Shown piece after piece: positions 55,930 through 64,000 of a stretch of DNA of 64,000 nt. A program made the translations under genes and the position numbers. The DNA comes from Nocardia fluminea (GTDB lineage Bacteria; Actinomycetota; Actinomycetes; Mycobacteriales; Mycobacteriaceae): NCBI RefSeq assembly GCF_002846365.1, contig NZ_PJMW01000002.1:1178001-1242000 (forward strand), in the 5' to 3' direction. Under the pieces are notes generated by a model. It made no database searches. It had not been told where the DNA came from and saw only the letters and a program-made list of their open reading frames with translations. How positions within the stretch are numbered: position 1 is the stretch's first letter; each line of letters starts with the position of its first letter.

Positions 55930-58497
55930 TTACTCGCCGGAGGCCGCGGCGTCGGGCGCGGTGCCCTCGGCTGCGCCGGTGAGAACAACCTCGGGCTTGT
56001 CGTCGGTCTTGGAGGCCTTGGTCAGCTTCGTCTTGCCTTCGAAGGTGAACTTGGCGTCCTCGCCGAGACCCTCGCCGTTCCAGCCTTCGACGTCGACCAG
56101 AATCGTCTGGCCCGCGCCGATCTCGCCGAAGAGGATCTTCTCCGAGAGCTGGTCCTCGATCTCGCGCTGGATCGTGCGACGCAGCGGACGAGCGCCGAGA
56201 ACCGGGTCGAAGCCGCGCTTGGCGAGCAGGCTCTTGGCCTGATCGGTCAGCTCCATCGCCATGTCCTTGTTCTTCAGCTGCACCGAGACGCGGGCGATCA
56301 TCAGGTCCACCATCTGCACGATCTGTTCGCTCGTGAGCTGGTGGAAGACGATCACGTCGTCGATGCGGTTGAGGAACTCGGGACGGAAGTGCTTCTTCAG
56401 CTCGTCGTTGACCTTGAGCTTCATCCGCTCGTAGTTCGAGCCCTCGGCGTTGGACTGGGTGAAGCCCAGGCCGACAGCCTTGGAGATGTCGGAGGTGCCC
56501 AGGTTCGAGGTGAAGATCAGCACGGTGTTCTTGAAGTCGACCGTACGACCCTGACCGTCGGTGAGACGGCCGTCCTCGAGCACCTGCAGGAGGGTGTTGT
56601 AGATCTCCTGGTGCGCCTTCTCGATCTCGTCGAACAGCACCACCGAGAACGGCTTGCGGCGCACCTTCTCGGTGAGCTGGCCGCCCTCCTCGTAGCCCAC
56701 GTACCCGGGAGGGGCACCGAACAGACGAGAAGCGGTGAAGCGGTCGTGGAACTCGCCCATGTCGATCTGGATGAGCGCGTCGTCGTCGCCGAACAGGAAG
56801 TTCGCCAGCGACTTGGCGAGCTCGGTCTTACCGACACCCGAGGGGCCGGCGAAGATGAACGAGCCCGACGGACGCTTGGGGTCCTTCAGACCGGCGCGAG
56901 TGCGGCGGATCGCCTTGGAGACGGCCTTGACGGCATCCTCCTGGCCGATGATCCGCTTGTGCAGCTCGTCTTCCATCCGGAGCAGACGGGTGGTCTCCTC
57001 CTCGGTGAGCTTGAAGACGGGGATGCCGGTCCAGTTGGCCAGCACCTCCGCGATCTGCTCGTCGTCGACCTCGGCCACGACGTCCAGATCACCGGATCGC
57101 CACTGCTTCTCGCGCTCGGCACGCTTGGCGACGAGCTGCTTCTCCTTGTCGCGCAGCCGCGCGGCCTTCTCGAAGTCCTGCGCGTCGATAGCGCTTTCCT
57201 TCTCCCGGCGAGCATCGGCGATCTTGTCGTCGAAGTCGCGCAGGTCCGGCGGAGCGGTCATCCGGCGGATGCGCATGCGCGCGCCCGCTTCGTCGATCAG
57301 GTCGATCGCCTTGTCCGGCAGGAACCGGTCGTTGATGTAGCGGTCGGCCAGGGTGGCGGCGGCGACGAGAGCGCCATCGGTGATGGAGACCCGGTGGTGC
57401 GCCTCGTAGCGGTCGCGCAGACCCTTGAGGATGTTGATGGTGTGCTCGACGGTCGGCTCGCCCACCTGCACCGGCTGGAAACGGCGTTCCAGGGCGGCGT
57501 CCTTCTCGATGTACTTGCGGTACTCGTCGAGGGTGGTGGCACCGATGGTCTGCAGCTCGCCACGGGCCAGCTTCGGCTTCAGGATCGAGGCCGCGTCGAT
57601 GGCGCCTTCGGCAGCACCCGCGCCGACGAGCGTGTGCAGCTCGTCGATGAACAGGATGATGTCGCCGCGGGTGTTGATCTCCTTGAGCACCTTCTTGAGG
57701 CGCTCTTCGAAGTCACCGCGGTAGCGGCTGCCCGCGACCAGGGAACCCAGGTCGAGGGTGTAGAGCTGCTTGTCCTTGAGGGTCTCGGGGACCTCGCCGT
57801 TGACGATGGCCTGTGCCAGGCCCTCGACGACGGCGGTCTTACCGACACCGGGCTCACCGATCAGCACCGGGTTGTTCTTGGTGCGGCGCGAGAGCACCTG
57901 CATCACGCGCTCGATTTCCTTCGAGCGCCCGATGACGGGATCGAGCTTGCCTTCCAGGGCCGCCTGAGTGAGGTTGCGACCGAACTGGTCGAGCACCAGC
58001 GACGTGGACGGGGTACCCGCCTCGCCGCGCGGACCGGCGCCCTCGACGGGCTCCTTGCCCTGGTACCCGGACAGCAGCTGGATGACCTGCTGACGGACAC
58101 GGTTGAGGTCGGCGCCGAGTTTGACCAGCACCTGGGCCGCGACGCCCTCGCCCTCGCGGATGAGGCCGAGCAGAATGTGCTCGGTACCGATGTAGTTGTG
58201 GCCGAGCTGCAGCGCTTCGCGCAGGCTCAGCTCCAGCACCTTCTTGGCACGCGGGGTGAAGGGGATGTGACCGGACGGCGCCTGCTGGCCCTGCCCGATG
58301 ATCTCCTCGACCTGGCTACGCACACCCTCCAGCGAGATACCAAGGGACTCCAGCGACTTCGCCGCCACGCCCTCGCCCTCGTGGATCAACCCAAGCAGGA
58401 TGTGCTCGGTGCCGATGTAGTTGTGGTTGAGCATCCGGGCCTCTTCTTGGGCCAGGACAACGACACGCCTCGCGCGGTCGGTGAACCTCTCGAACAT
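55930..58497 (-). CDS. clpC1: ClpC1, AAA+ unfoldase of the ClpP protease
   Basis: This HSP100 chaperone has 855 residues and feeds substrates to ClpP1P2; it is essential in mycobacteria. The N-domain is a double repeat ([49 protein letters not shown] and [31 protein letters not shown]), the site bound by cyclomarin-type drugs. D1 has Walker [17 protein letters not shown] and a UVR-like middle domain ([18 protein letters not shown]). D2 has [15 protein letters not shown] and the ClpP-docking loop [13 protein letters not shown]. The ATG at 58497 follows GAGGGAG; an upstream extension is unsupported. The 274-bp upstream gap holds its promoter; no clear ClgR site was seen. Confidence 0.97.
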   Translation of the reverse strand: MFERFTDRARRVVVLAQEEARMLNHNYIGTEHILLGLIHEGEGVAAKSLESLGISLEGVRSQVEEIIGQGQQAPSGHIPFTPRAKKVLELSLREALQLGHNYIGTEHILLGLIREGEGVAAQVLVKLGADLNRVRQQVIQLLSGYQGKEPVEGAGPRGEAGTPSTSLVLDQFGRNLTQAALEGKLDPVIGRSKEIERVMQVLSRRTKNNPVLIGEPGVGKTAVVEGLAQAIVNGEVPETLKDKQLYTLDLGSLVAGSRYRGDFEERLKKVLKEINTRGDIILFIDELHTLVGAGAAEGAIDAASILKPKLARGELQTIGATTLDEYRKYIEKDAALERRFQPVQVGEPTVEHTINILKGLRDRYEAHHRVSITDGALVAAATLADRYINDRFLPDKAIDLIDEAGARMRIRRMTAPPDLRDFDDKIADARREKESAIDAQDFEKAARLRDKEKQLVAKRAEREKQWRSGDLDVVAEVDDEQIAEVLANWTGIPVFKLTEEETTRLLRMEDELHKRIIGQEDAVKAVSKAIRRTRAGLKDPKRPSGSFIFAGPSGVGKTELAKSLANFLFGDDDALIQIDMGEFHDRFTASRLFGAPPGYVGYEEGGQLTEKVRRKPFSVVLFDEIEKAHQEIYNTLLQVLEDGRLTDGQGRTVDFKNTVLIFTSNLGTSDISKAVGLGFTQSNAEGSNYERMKLKVNDELKKHFRPEFLNRIDDVIVFHQLTSEQIVQMVDLMIARVSVQLKNKDMAMELTDQAKSLLAKRGFDPVLGARPLRRTIQREIEDQLSEKILFGEIGAGQTILVDVEGWNGEGLGEDAKFTFEGKTKLTKASKTDDKPEVVLTGAAEGTAPDAAASGE

Positions 58498-58771
58498 CGC
58501 TCCCTCACTCTCCTGCTCCGACATTCTGGCAACAGACGCCGCAGTATGCTCGATACAACCTAGGGCGTCGGACCGACAACTCTCGCCGTCAGCCTGCCAT
58601 GAAGCCCGGGGGTTGCGGCCCCCGCCATCCACTCTAGTTGGCAGGGGATTCCGCCGCCGCCGGTCCACCCTATCGGGGACCCGCGACAACATGGTCACTC
58701 ACTGACAACGCGCACGTCGCGGCATTCGTTTCCTGTTCAGTTTTGCCTACAGCGAAATCGCGCCACGGGGG

Positions 58772-59701
58772 TCATCCGGTGAAGGGTGGGACGAATTCGC
58801 ACGGTACCGGGGCCTGCCGCGCCGGGTCGAGGGCGTTGAGGACGTGCCCTGCCGCGCGCGGGCTGCCCGCGATGGCCAGGTGCTCGGACCAGTCCTGCGC
58901 GCAACCGTCCTGCACCACGATCGACGTGGCGTTCAGCCCCGGGACCAGGCCCGATGTGTGCGGGACGACCAACTCGTCGAGCGCGGAGACGACATTGGTG
59001 TAGGTGACCCGGGGGTCGTACACACCGTCGGCGTTCAGCGCGGTCATGAAGGGCGAGCCGGTGAACATCTGCCCACAGGCCTGGCACAGCGACGAGCTGA
59101 CCGCGTCGAAGGCGGGACCAGCGCCCAGCGCCCGGCTGAAGTGGGCGATATCGCCCGCCCCGAACGCGTTGGTGCCGAGCCAGGGCGGCGCGATTCCGAC
59201 GAGCTTGCCGACCTTGTCGCCGCCACCGAGCCGCTTGATGTAGTAGTTGCCGACGATATTGCCCTGCGAATGGGCGATCAGGTCGACGCGCGCGGCGCCG
59301 GTACGGGCCAGCACGCCGTCGACGAAGGCCGAGACCTCGGCGGCGCTCTGCTCGATGGGACGCATGCCGCCGATCGCCGAGACGGGCCACGGCAGGGCGT
59401 AGCCGCCGTAGGTGAGCGAGAAGACGCAATAACCCTCGTTGGCCAGTAGTGGGGCGTATACGCCCCAGTTCGTCTGCGCTCCGCCGCCGGTGCCGTGCAG
59501 CAGGACGACGGGGTCGGGATGCTCGGGTGAGGGGACGCAGCTCGGGTCGTTCGCGCCGGGTAGCGAACCGCCGGGGTTCGTGAGTTCCGGCGGGATGCCG
59601 GCGAAGAAGTTGTAGTCGACCGGGAGAGGCTCGGCCGAGGCGGTGGCGGGCAGGCAGGCGAACAGGGCCGCGGCCAGCACCAGAAGCGAACTACGTCGCA
59701 T
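58772..59701 (-). CDS. Secreted class 2 lipase/esterase under KstR-type operators
   Basis: This exported alpha/beta hydrolase has 309 residues. The Sec signal peptide MRRSSLLVLAAALFACLPATASA is followed by the mature protein with VVLLHGTGGGAQTNWGVYAPLLANEGYCVFSLTYGG, the nucleophile motif LIAHSQGNIVGNYYIKRLGG and a GLVPGLNATSIVVQDGCAQDWSEHLAIAGSPRAAGHVLNAL C-terminus with the likely His. Six Cys (SC, YC, LCQAC, GC, PC) suggest disulfides. It belongs with bacterial EstA/lipase class 2. ATG 59701 follows GAGGAG. Its promoter carries two KstR-type boxes, so it may release sterols or fatty acids from esters for the steroid pathway; substrate not known. Confidence 0.86.
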   Translation of the reverse strand: MRRSSLLVLAAALFACLPATASAEPLPVDYNFFAGIPPELTNPGGSLPGANDPSCVPSPEHPDPVVLLHGTGGGAQTNWGVYAPLLANEGYCVFSLTYGGYALPWPVSAIGGMRPIEQSAAEVSAFVDGVLARTGAARVDLIAHSQGNIVGNYYIKRLGGGDKVGKLVGIAPPWLGTNAFGAGDIAHFSRALGAGPAFDAVSSSLCQACGQMFTGSPFMTALNADGVYDPRVTYTNVVSALDELVVPHTSGLVPGLNATSIVVQDGCAQDWSEHLAIAGSPRAAGHVLNALDPARQAPVPCEFVPPFTG

Positions 59702-59711
59702 GAACGACTCC

Positions 59712-59754
59712 TCACTAGAACGTGTTCCACTCATCATGGAACACGTTCTAGTGA
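59712..59754. promoter_or_regulatory. Double KstR-type operator in 18-bp inverted repeat
   Basis: TAGAACGTGTTCCA (59716-59729) and TGGAACACGTTCTA (59737-59750) both fit TnnAACnnGTTnnA and are exact reverse complements. The flanking bases extend the symmetry to 18-bp arms (TCACTAGAACGTGTTCCA) around CTCATCA. The pair lies 11 bases upstream of the lipase ATG, where its core promoter must be. Confidence 0.85.
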
Positions 59755-59764
59755 TCGCGTGGCA

Positions 59765-60322
59765 CTACCGGCCGTAAACCATGGCCACCGGTGCAGCGGC
59801 CACATCGGCGGTCGAACTCGACTTACCCTGCTGCACGCCCGCGGCGAACAGCGCGCCACAGAGCACCAGGAACGCGGCGGTGTGCAGCACCGCGCGGACG
59901 ATATTCCAGCGAACCCAGGTCGCCTCGAAATCCGCACGGACAGCGGCGGTGTCGGCGATCGACGCCGGATCACCCGCCGCCGCGAGCGCGTCGTTGAGCG
60001 GCACGTTCAGCCCGGCCGTGACGGCGAACGCGATCACGTTGAGCGCCAACGCGATTCCGAGCCAGACCAAGGTCGAGCGCTGTTCCCGGCCGAGGTGCAC
60101 AGCCGCCGCCAGCACGGTGAATCCGACAGTGCCCATGAAGCCGAACATGAACCAGGGGTTGATGATCACGACGTTGATCTTCTGCATCACGTCGATCAGC
60201 GTGCGGTCGTCGGTGCGCGCCAGCGCGGGCATCACCGAGATCGCGTAGGCGTAGAACACGCCGGCGACGAGTCCGGTACTGAGCAGGGCCAGCACCATGG
60301 TGGCCATCCGAACTGCGAACAT
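59765..60322 (-). CDS. DUF1772 (anthrone oxygenase-like) membrane protein
   Basis: This 185-residue membrane protein has four helices: MATMVLALLSTGLVAGVFYAYAISVMPAL, then INVVIINPWFMFGFMGTVGFTVLAAAVHLG, LVWLGIALALNVIAFAVTAGLNVPLNDAL and VRWNIVRAVLHTAAFLVLCGALFAAG. The NxPWNxW-type ending motif of the family appears as WVRWNIVR. DUF1772 includes anthrone-oxygenase-like proteins of fungi; the bacterial role is unknown. AGGAGACATCAG precedes the ATG. It lies just upstream of the KstR-controlled lipase in the same direction. Confidence 0.83.
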   Translation of the reverse strand: MFAVRMATMVLALLSTGLVAGVFYAYAISVMPALARTDDRTLIDVMQKINVVIINPWFMFGFMGTVGFTVLAAAVHLGREQRSTLVWLGIALALNVIAFAVTAGLNVPLNDALAAAGDPASIADTAAVRADFEATWVRWNIVRAVLHTAAFLVLCGALFAAGVQQGKSSSTADVAAAPVAMVYGR

Positions 60323-60446
60323 CTGATGTCTCCTGACTCGTGGTCCGGAGCTTCGATCCCGCGCTCCGGTGATACGAGTAAGTCAACCGTCCGGACCGGA
60401 TCCGCGACATAGTTCAGACGCTCACCGACCTACGCGAACGTCGCAC

Positions 60447-61058
60447 TCACAAATCGTGGTCGGAGATCAGACCGCTCTGCATCGCCAGCGCGGCCAACCG
60501 GGTGCGCTTCTGGTTCTGCGGCAGGTTTTCCACCCCGAACTTCGCGAACAACGCGCGCAGGTGGGTTTTGATGGCATCGATCGAGAGGAACAATTCCTCG
60601 GCGATCTGCTGATTCGACGCGGGCGTCGCGAATCCGGTGCCGTGTTTGTACGGACGGCACAGCGCGACCAGCACCGCGCGCTGAGTCTCGGTCAGTGAGC
60701 GCATCGTGGGGATGGACCCGGACGCGGTATGCGTCGCGTCGTCCACCACACCGCCGAAATCGAAGAAATGCACGAGCGTGGTCCCGACCCGAATCCGGTC
60801 GCCGGGACTGAGCCGGCGCCGCCCCACCAGCCGCTCGCCGTTGACGAAGGTGCCGTTGCGCGAAAGCCCGTCGTCGATGATCGTCCAGTGCGCACCGAGA
60901 TGTTCGACCGCCGCGTGCAGCCGGGAAACCTCGGCGTCCCACGCGAGCACGAGGTCGGCCTGCACATTGCGCCCGATGGTGACACGCTGCTGCCCGGCCT
61001 CGAGGGCCAGTTCATGCTGCTTACCGGTGTCGTCGGTATACCGCAGGAAGGAACTCAC
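60447..61058 (-). CDS. FHA domain - HTH regulator
   Basis: This 203-residue protein joins an N-terminal forkhead-associated domain (VTIGRNVQADLVLAWDAEVSRLHAAVEHLGAHWTIIDDGLSRNGTFVNGERL, about 25-80) to a C-terminal winged/LuxR-like HTH (LTETQRAVLVALCRPYKHGTGFATPASNQQIAEELFLSIDAIKTHLRALFAKFGVENLPQNQKRTRLA). The FHA part keeps the phospho-Thr-binding Gly-Arg, Ser and Asn residues, so a Ser/Thr kinase substrate is the probable input. No kinase gene is nearby. The GTG start is at 61058. The DNA target is unknown; the neighbouring DUF1772 gene is a candidate. Confidence 0.85.
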   Translation of the reverse strand: MSSFLRYTDDTGKQHELALEAGQQRVTIGRNVQADLVLAWDAEVSRLHAAVEHLGAHWTIIDDGLSRNGTFVNGERLVGRRRLSPGDRIRVGTTLVHFFDFGGVVDDATHTASGSIPTMRSLTETQRAVLVALCRPYKHGTGFATPASNQQIAEELFLSIDAIKTHLRALFAKFGVENLPQNQKRTRLAALAMQSGLISDHDL

Positions 61059-61210
61059 TGCGCGACACCGCCGGATACTCGAAACACCTTGTGCACGGCC
61101 AACAGTCTACTTCCCTACCACACCGCCCCCACACGACCCGGACGCGAAAACCCGACCGAAATGCAGCCGTCCCCCACAAAACCCAGCCCGCACGCCCCGA
61201 CCCCGAGGAG

Positions 61211-61325
61211 GGGCAGGCAGGCGCAGCCTGCCGTTCGCGGCCGTCCCGCTGTTGAGGTGCCGTTGCGTACGCGACGAAGGAGCAAGCAACGGCGCCTCAA
61301 CAGCGGGACCGCCGGGGCCGCGAAC
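61211..61325 (-). repeat. Long inverted repeat after lsr2
   Basis: The arm 61233-61266 (34 bases) pairs with 61286-61325 with one G-T wobble and a six-base bulge, around a 19-base loop. A second hairpin, GGCAGGC/GCCTGCC (61212-61232), lies beside it. Nothing protein-coding is supported here. It begins 26 bases downstream of the lsr2 stop, so it may serve as the lsr2 terminator, but the length is far beyond normal and suggests a repeat element. Confidence 0.75.
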
Positions 61326-61351
61326 CACGCGGCGCCCGCGCCGCCGATATC

Positions 61352-61714
61352 TCAGCTCTTGCCGACCTCTTTGTTGTATGCCTCGGTGATTTCCGCCGAG
61401 ATACGGCCGCGGGCCGAGACCTTGTGGCCCTTACGACGAGCCCACTCGCGAATTGCGGCGCTCTGTTCGCGGTCCATGGAAACGCGGCTCTTGCCCTGCG
61501 GCGCGGGTGCACCGGCAGCCTTCACCCGGCGACGGCCACTCACCCGGCGGGCGTTGGCGACCCACTCGTCCAGGCCTTCGCGCAGACGCGCCGCATTCGC
61601 GTCCGACAGATCGATCTCGTACGACACCCCATCGATAGCGAACTCGATGGTCTCGTCCGCGATGGACTCACCGTCGACATCGTCGATCAGGCTAACGGTG
61701 ACCTTCTTTGCCAT
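61352..61714 (-). CDS. lsr2: Lsr2, nucleoid-associated xenogeneic silencer
   Basis: This is an H-NS-like AT-hook-type DNA-bridging protein of 120 residues. The N-terminal dimerisation domain is [49 protein letters not shown] basic linker follows ([23 protein letters not shown]), then the DNA-binding domain [37 protein letters not shown] with the minor-groove loop Arg102-Gly103-Arg104. It silences AT-rich acquired DNA. Its position between clpC1 and lysS is conserved in Mycobacteriales. Confidence 0.97.
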   Translation of the reverse strand: MAKKVTVSLIDDVDGESIADETIEFAIDGVSYEIDLSDANAARLREGLDEWVANARRVSGRRRVKAAGAPAPQGKSRVSMDREQSAAIREWARRKGHKVSARGRISAEITEAYNKEVGKS

Positions 61715-61829
61715 GAGATGAACGTCCTCTCGAAATCGTCAAGCCTGCCTCCAGGCCGAATACCCGAGGCAAGAATACCCCGAAATGCGAAATTTCCAAC
61801 ACGGGGTCTTCATCCCGTGAATTCACTGG

Positions 61830-63380
61830 TCAGCGACTAGTGGGCCGCACAATCGGGAACAGGATCGTTTCCCGGATTCCCGAACCGGTGAGTGCCATCA
61901 ACAAGCGATCGATTCCCATACCCGTTCCGGTGGTCGGCGGCATACCGTGTTCCATCGCGGCGAGGAAGTCTTCATCGAGCACCATGGCCTCGTCATCGCC
62001 CGCCGCGGCCAACCTGGCCTGGTCGACGAAGCGTTCGCGCTGGATCACCGGGTCCACCAGTTCCGAATAGCCCGTTGCCAACTCGAAGCCGCGAACATAG
62101 AGGTCCCACTTCTCGGTGACACCGGACTTGCTGCGATGCTGACGGGTCAGCGGTGAAGTCTCGACCGGGAAGTCACGAACGAAAGTCGGGGCGTAGAGCT
62201 TGTCGCCATACGCGTGTTCCCAAAGTTCTTCGACCAGTTTCCCGTGACCGTAGCCCTTGTCCGAAGGAATTTCCAGACCTACCCGATCCGCGAGTGCGAG
62301 CAATTCCTCGACAGTCGTTTCCGGAGTCACCTCGACACCGATCGACTCCGACAGCGAGGGATACATCTCGACGGTGGTCCACTCGCCTCCGAGATCATAT
62401 TCAGTGCCGTCGGCAAGCGTCACCAGAAGCGTGCCGAATGCCTCTTGCGCGACTTCCTGGATCAATTCCCGGGTCATCGTCGCCGAGTCGTCATAGGTGC
62501 CGTAGGCCTCGTAGGTTTCCAGCATCGCGAACTCGGGCGAATGGGTCGAGTCGGCGCCTTCGTTGCGGAAGTTCCGGTTGATCTCGAAGACCTTCTCCAG
62601 GCCGCCGACCACGCAACGCTTGAGGAACAGCTCCGGCGCGATGCGCAGGAAGAGGTCCATGTCGAGTGCGTTGGAATGGGTGACGAACGGGCGCGCGGCG
62701 GCGCCGCCGTGGATGGTCTGCAGCATCGGGGTCTCCACCTCGAGGAAACCGCGGCGCTCGAGCGCGTTGCGCAGCGCACGGACCACGTTCACCCGGGTAC
62801 GGGCCATTTCCCTGGCCTCCGGACGCACGATCAGGTCGACGTAGCGCTGACGAACGCGCGACTCCTCGTTCATCTCCTTGTGCGCTACCGGCAGCGGCCG
62901 CAGCGACTTGGCCGCCATCGACCAGGAATCGGCCATCACGCTCAATTCGCCGGTCCGCGAGGAGATGACCTCGCCGTGCACGAACACGAAGTCGCCGAGG
63001 TCGACATCGGCCTTCCACGCCGCGAGCGCGTCGGCGCCGACACCGTTGAGGCTGATCATCGCCTGCAACTTGGTGCCGTCGCCCTCTTGCAGCGTGGCGA
63101 AGCACAGCTTGCCGGTATTACGAACGAAAATGACGCGACCCGCGATGCCCGCCTGCAGGCCGGTCTGGGTGTCGGCTGCCAGATCCGGGTAGGCGGCACG
63201 GATTTCGGCCAGTGTGTGGGTGCGTGGCACCACCACCGGATAGGCCTCACCACCCTCGGTGAGCAGCCGTTCGCGCTTGTCCCGGCGAATCCGCATCTGC
63301 TCGGGAACATCGATGTCCACGGCGGAAGTGGCGGCGCGGCCGGGTGCGGCGGGGTTAGGAGTGCTCACATCCGACAACAT
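61830..63380 (-). CDS. lysS: Lysyl-tRNA synthetase (class II)
   Basis: This class IIb lysyl-tRNA synthetase has 516 residues. The anticodon-binding OB-fold (about 70-170) includes [30 protein letters not shown]. The catalytic core has motif 2 [20 protein letters not shown] and motif 3 [29 protein letters not shown]. The ATG at 63380 is taken; a GTG at 63368 would remove four residues. It is a plain LysS without the N-terminal MprF-like domain of LysX. Confidence 0.97.
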   Translation of the reverse strand: MLSDVSTPNPAAPGRAATSAVDIDVPEQMRIRRDKRERLLTEGGEAYPVVVPRTHTLAEIRAAYPDLAADTQTGLQAGIAGRVIFVRNTGKLCFATLQEGDGTKLQAMISLNGVGADALAAWKADVDLGDFVFVHGEVISSRTGELSVMADSWSMAAKSLRPLPVAHKEMNEESRVRQRYVDLIVRPEAREMARTRVNVVRALRNALERRGFLEVETPMLQTIHGGAAARPFVTHSNALDMDLFLRIAPELFLKRCVVGGLEKVFEINRNFRNEGADSTHSPEFAMLETYEAYGTYDDSATMTRELIQEVAQEAFGTLLVTLADGTEYDLGGEWTTVEMYPSLSESIGVEVTPETTVEELLALADRVGLEIPSDKGYGHGKLVEELWEHAYGDKLYAPTFVRDFPVETSPLTRQHRSKSGVTEKWDLYVRGFELATGYSELVDPVIQRERFVDQARLAAAGDDEAMVLDEDFLAAMEHGMPPTTGTGMGIDRLLMALTGSGIRETILFPIVRPTSR

Positions 63381-63562
63381 TAGCGGTCGCCAGAAATTGA
63401 TTTACCGCTCCCCCGCTCCTCTCCGTGTATTCAGCGGATCGTCCGGAAGCACTGCCGTCAGCTCGCGGCCTCACGTTATGCGCGCGACGGCCCGGAGGTG
63501 GCCGGCCGGTTACCCAGGCGCTCACGAAATCAGTGAGGCACTTCACAATTCGTGCGGTGCGG

Positions 63563-63994
63563 TTACAGCGAAGCCAGCGCGTCGACCTCACGAGCGAAAT
63601 GCGAGACGCCGACGCCCACGGTCAACAACCCGGCCGACTTCAGCGCCTGGTATCCACCGATCACATCGCTGGCCCGGTGCAACCCCAGTTCCTGCAACGC
63701 GGCCGCCGCCAAACTCGACGTGTACCCCTCCGAGCAGAAGATGATCCATTCCACGTCGTGATCAACGGCGAGGGACAACCGGGCCGACGAGGTCGGATCC
63801 AGCCGCCATTCCAGGACATTCCGCTCGATCACCAGCGCGCCGGGCAGCGAACCTTCGCGCACCCGCTGGGCGGCCGGGCGGATGTCGACCAGAATCGCGC
63901 CGCGCTCCAGCGCGTCGGCGACGTCGTACACATACACCCGGCGCAATCGCGCGCGAGCCTTCTCGAGCATCTGATCAATCGTCAAACGGCTCAT
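63563..63994 (-). CDS. Rhodanese-like domain protein
   Basis: This single-domain rhodanese-like protein has 143 residues: VADALERGAILVDIRPAAQRVREGSLPGALVIERNVLEWRLDP, the active-site loop IIFCSEGYTSSLAAAAL with Cys87 and DVIGGYQALKSAGLL. It probably moves sulfane sulfur or acts as a phosphatase-like scaffold; the acceptor is unknown. ATG 63994 is taken; the adjacent GTG 63997 is possible. It lies 182 bases upstream of lysS in the same direction, with the gap holding nothing recognised. Confidence 0.84.
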   Translation of the reverse strand: MSRLTIDQMLEKARARLRRVYVYDVADALERGAILVDIRPAAQRVREGSLPGALVIERNVLEWRLDPTSSARLSLAVDHDVEWIIFCSEGYTSSLAAAALQELGLHRASDVIGGYQALKSAGLLTVGVGVSHFAREVDALASL

Positions 63995-64000
63995 CACAGA

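Noticed and set aside
56341..58563. Plus-strand open frame of 740 codons opposite clpC1
   Set aside because: Shadow of clpC1; leucine/valine/aspartate-rich without motifs, and the minus-strand gene is unmistakable.
61233..61325. Inverted repeat as transposon terminal repeats
   Set aside because: Only a 19-base loop separates the arms, no transposase lies near and no target duplication is visible.
61107..61328. Small minus-strand frames within the lsr2-FHA interval
   Set aside because: They are generated by the inverted repeat and Gly/Arg-rich sequence; no start signal or family match.

Overview
The window is about 68-70% GC and reads as chromosome from an actinomycete of the Mycobacteriales, most likely Nocardia (family Nocardiaceae). 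Three things point there: a complete-looking steroid catabolism locus, the lineage markers CarD, Lsr2, LpqE, ClpC1 and MhuD, and gene order that tracks the Mycobacterium tuberculosis Rv3534c-Rv3545c and Rv3567c-Rv3598c regions. The genus call is an inference from gene content, not from a marker gene.

Steroid half (1-25213). The window opens inside hsaD and runs hsaD-hsaC-hsaB (ring A/B cleavage of cholesterol-derived 3-HSA), closed by a strong terminator. Next come a truncated YdeI-like gene and the MaoC hydratase gene hsd4B. The divergent pair kstD / hsaE-hsaG-hsaF shares an intergenic region with three KstR operators. A block of housekeeping and accessory genes follows: SDR/HxlR pair, GNAT, a MoxR-DUF58-DUF4129 envelope operon, zapE with a TetR, and a frameshifted NUDIX gene. 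After it lies the six-gene minus-strand operon fadE34-fadE28-fadE29-chsH2-chsH1-ltp2 for steroid side-chain removal, divergent from its repressor gene kstR across a perfect KstR operator. Together these genes remove the last C3 side-chain unit, desaturate and open the ring system, and send the C5 fragment through HsaE/G/F to pyruvate and propionyl-CoA. The 3-prime end of kstD carries an unusual 89-bp tandem duplication.

Middle (25214-37121). A fused trehalose-6-phosphate phosphatase/GH15 protein is followed by a Zn/Mn-type ABC uptake operon with a possible Zur box, an acyl-CoA dehydrogenase/enoyl-CoA hydratase pair, and the conserved block rlmB-cysS-ispF-ispD read from carD.

Right half (37122-64000). 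carD and lpqE-radA diverge. The disA gene that normally follows radA is absent. Then come a secreted membrane protein, beta-carbonic anhydrase, mutY, an alpha/beta hydrolase and the heme-degrading monooxygenase mhuD. A cobalamin riboswitch precedes the cobalt transporter genes cbtB-cbtA. An accessory stretch contains OsmC, SRPBCC, sugE-azoR with a divergent TetR, a DUF4240 protein, an ABC-2 exporter, a two-component system, a VWA protein and an MFS/AraC pair. The window ends with clpC1, lsr2, lysS and a rhodanese. Three genes lie between clpC1 and lsr2 where M. tuberculosis has none of them. One is a secreted lipase whose promoter carries two KstR-type operators in a perfect 18-bp inverted repeat, which ties it to the steroid regulon 35 kb away. 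No rRNA, tRNA, CRISPR, insertion sequence or prophage was seen.
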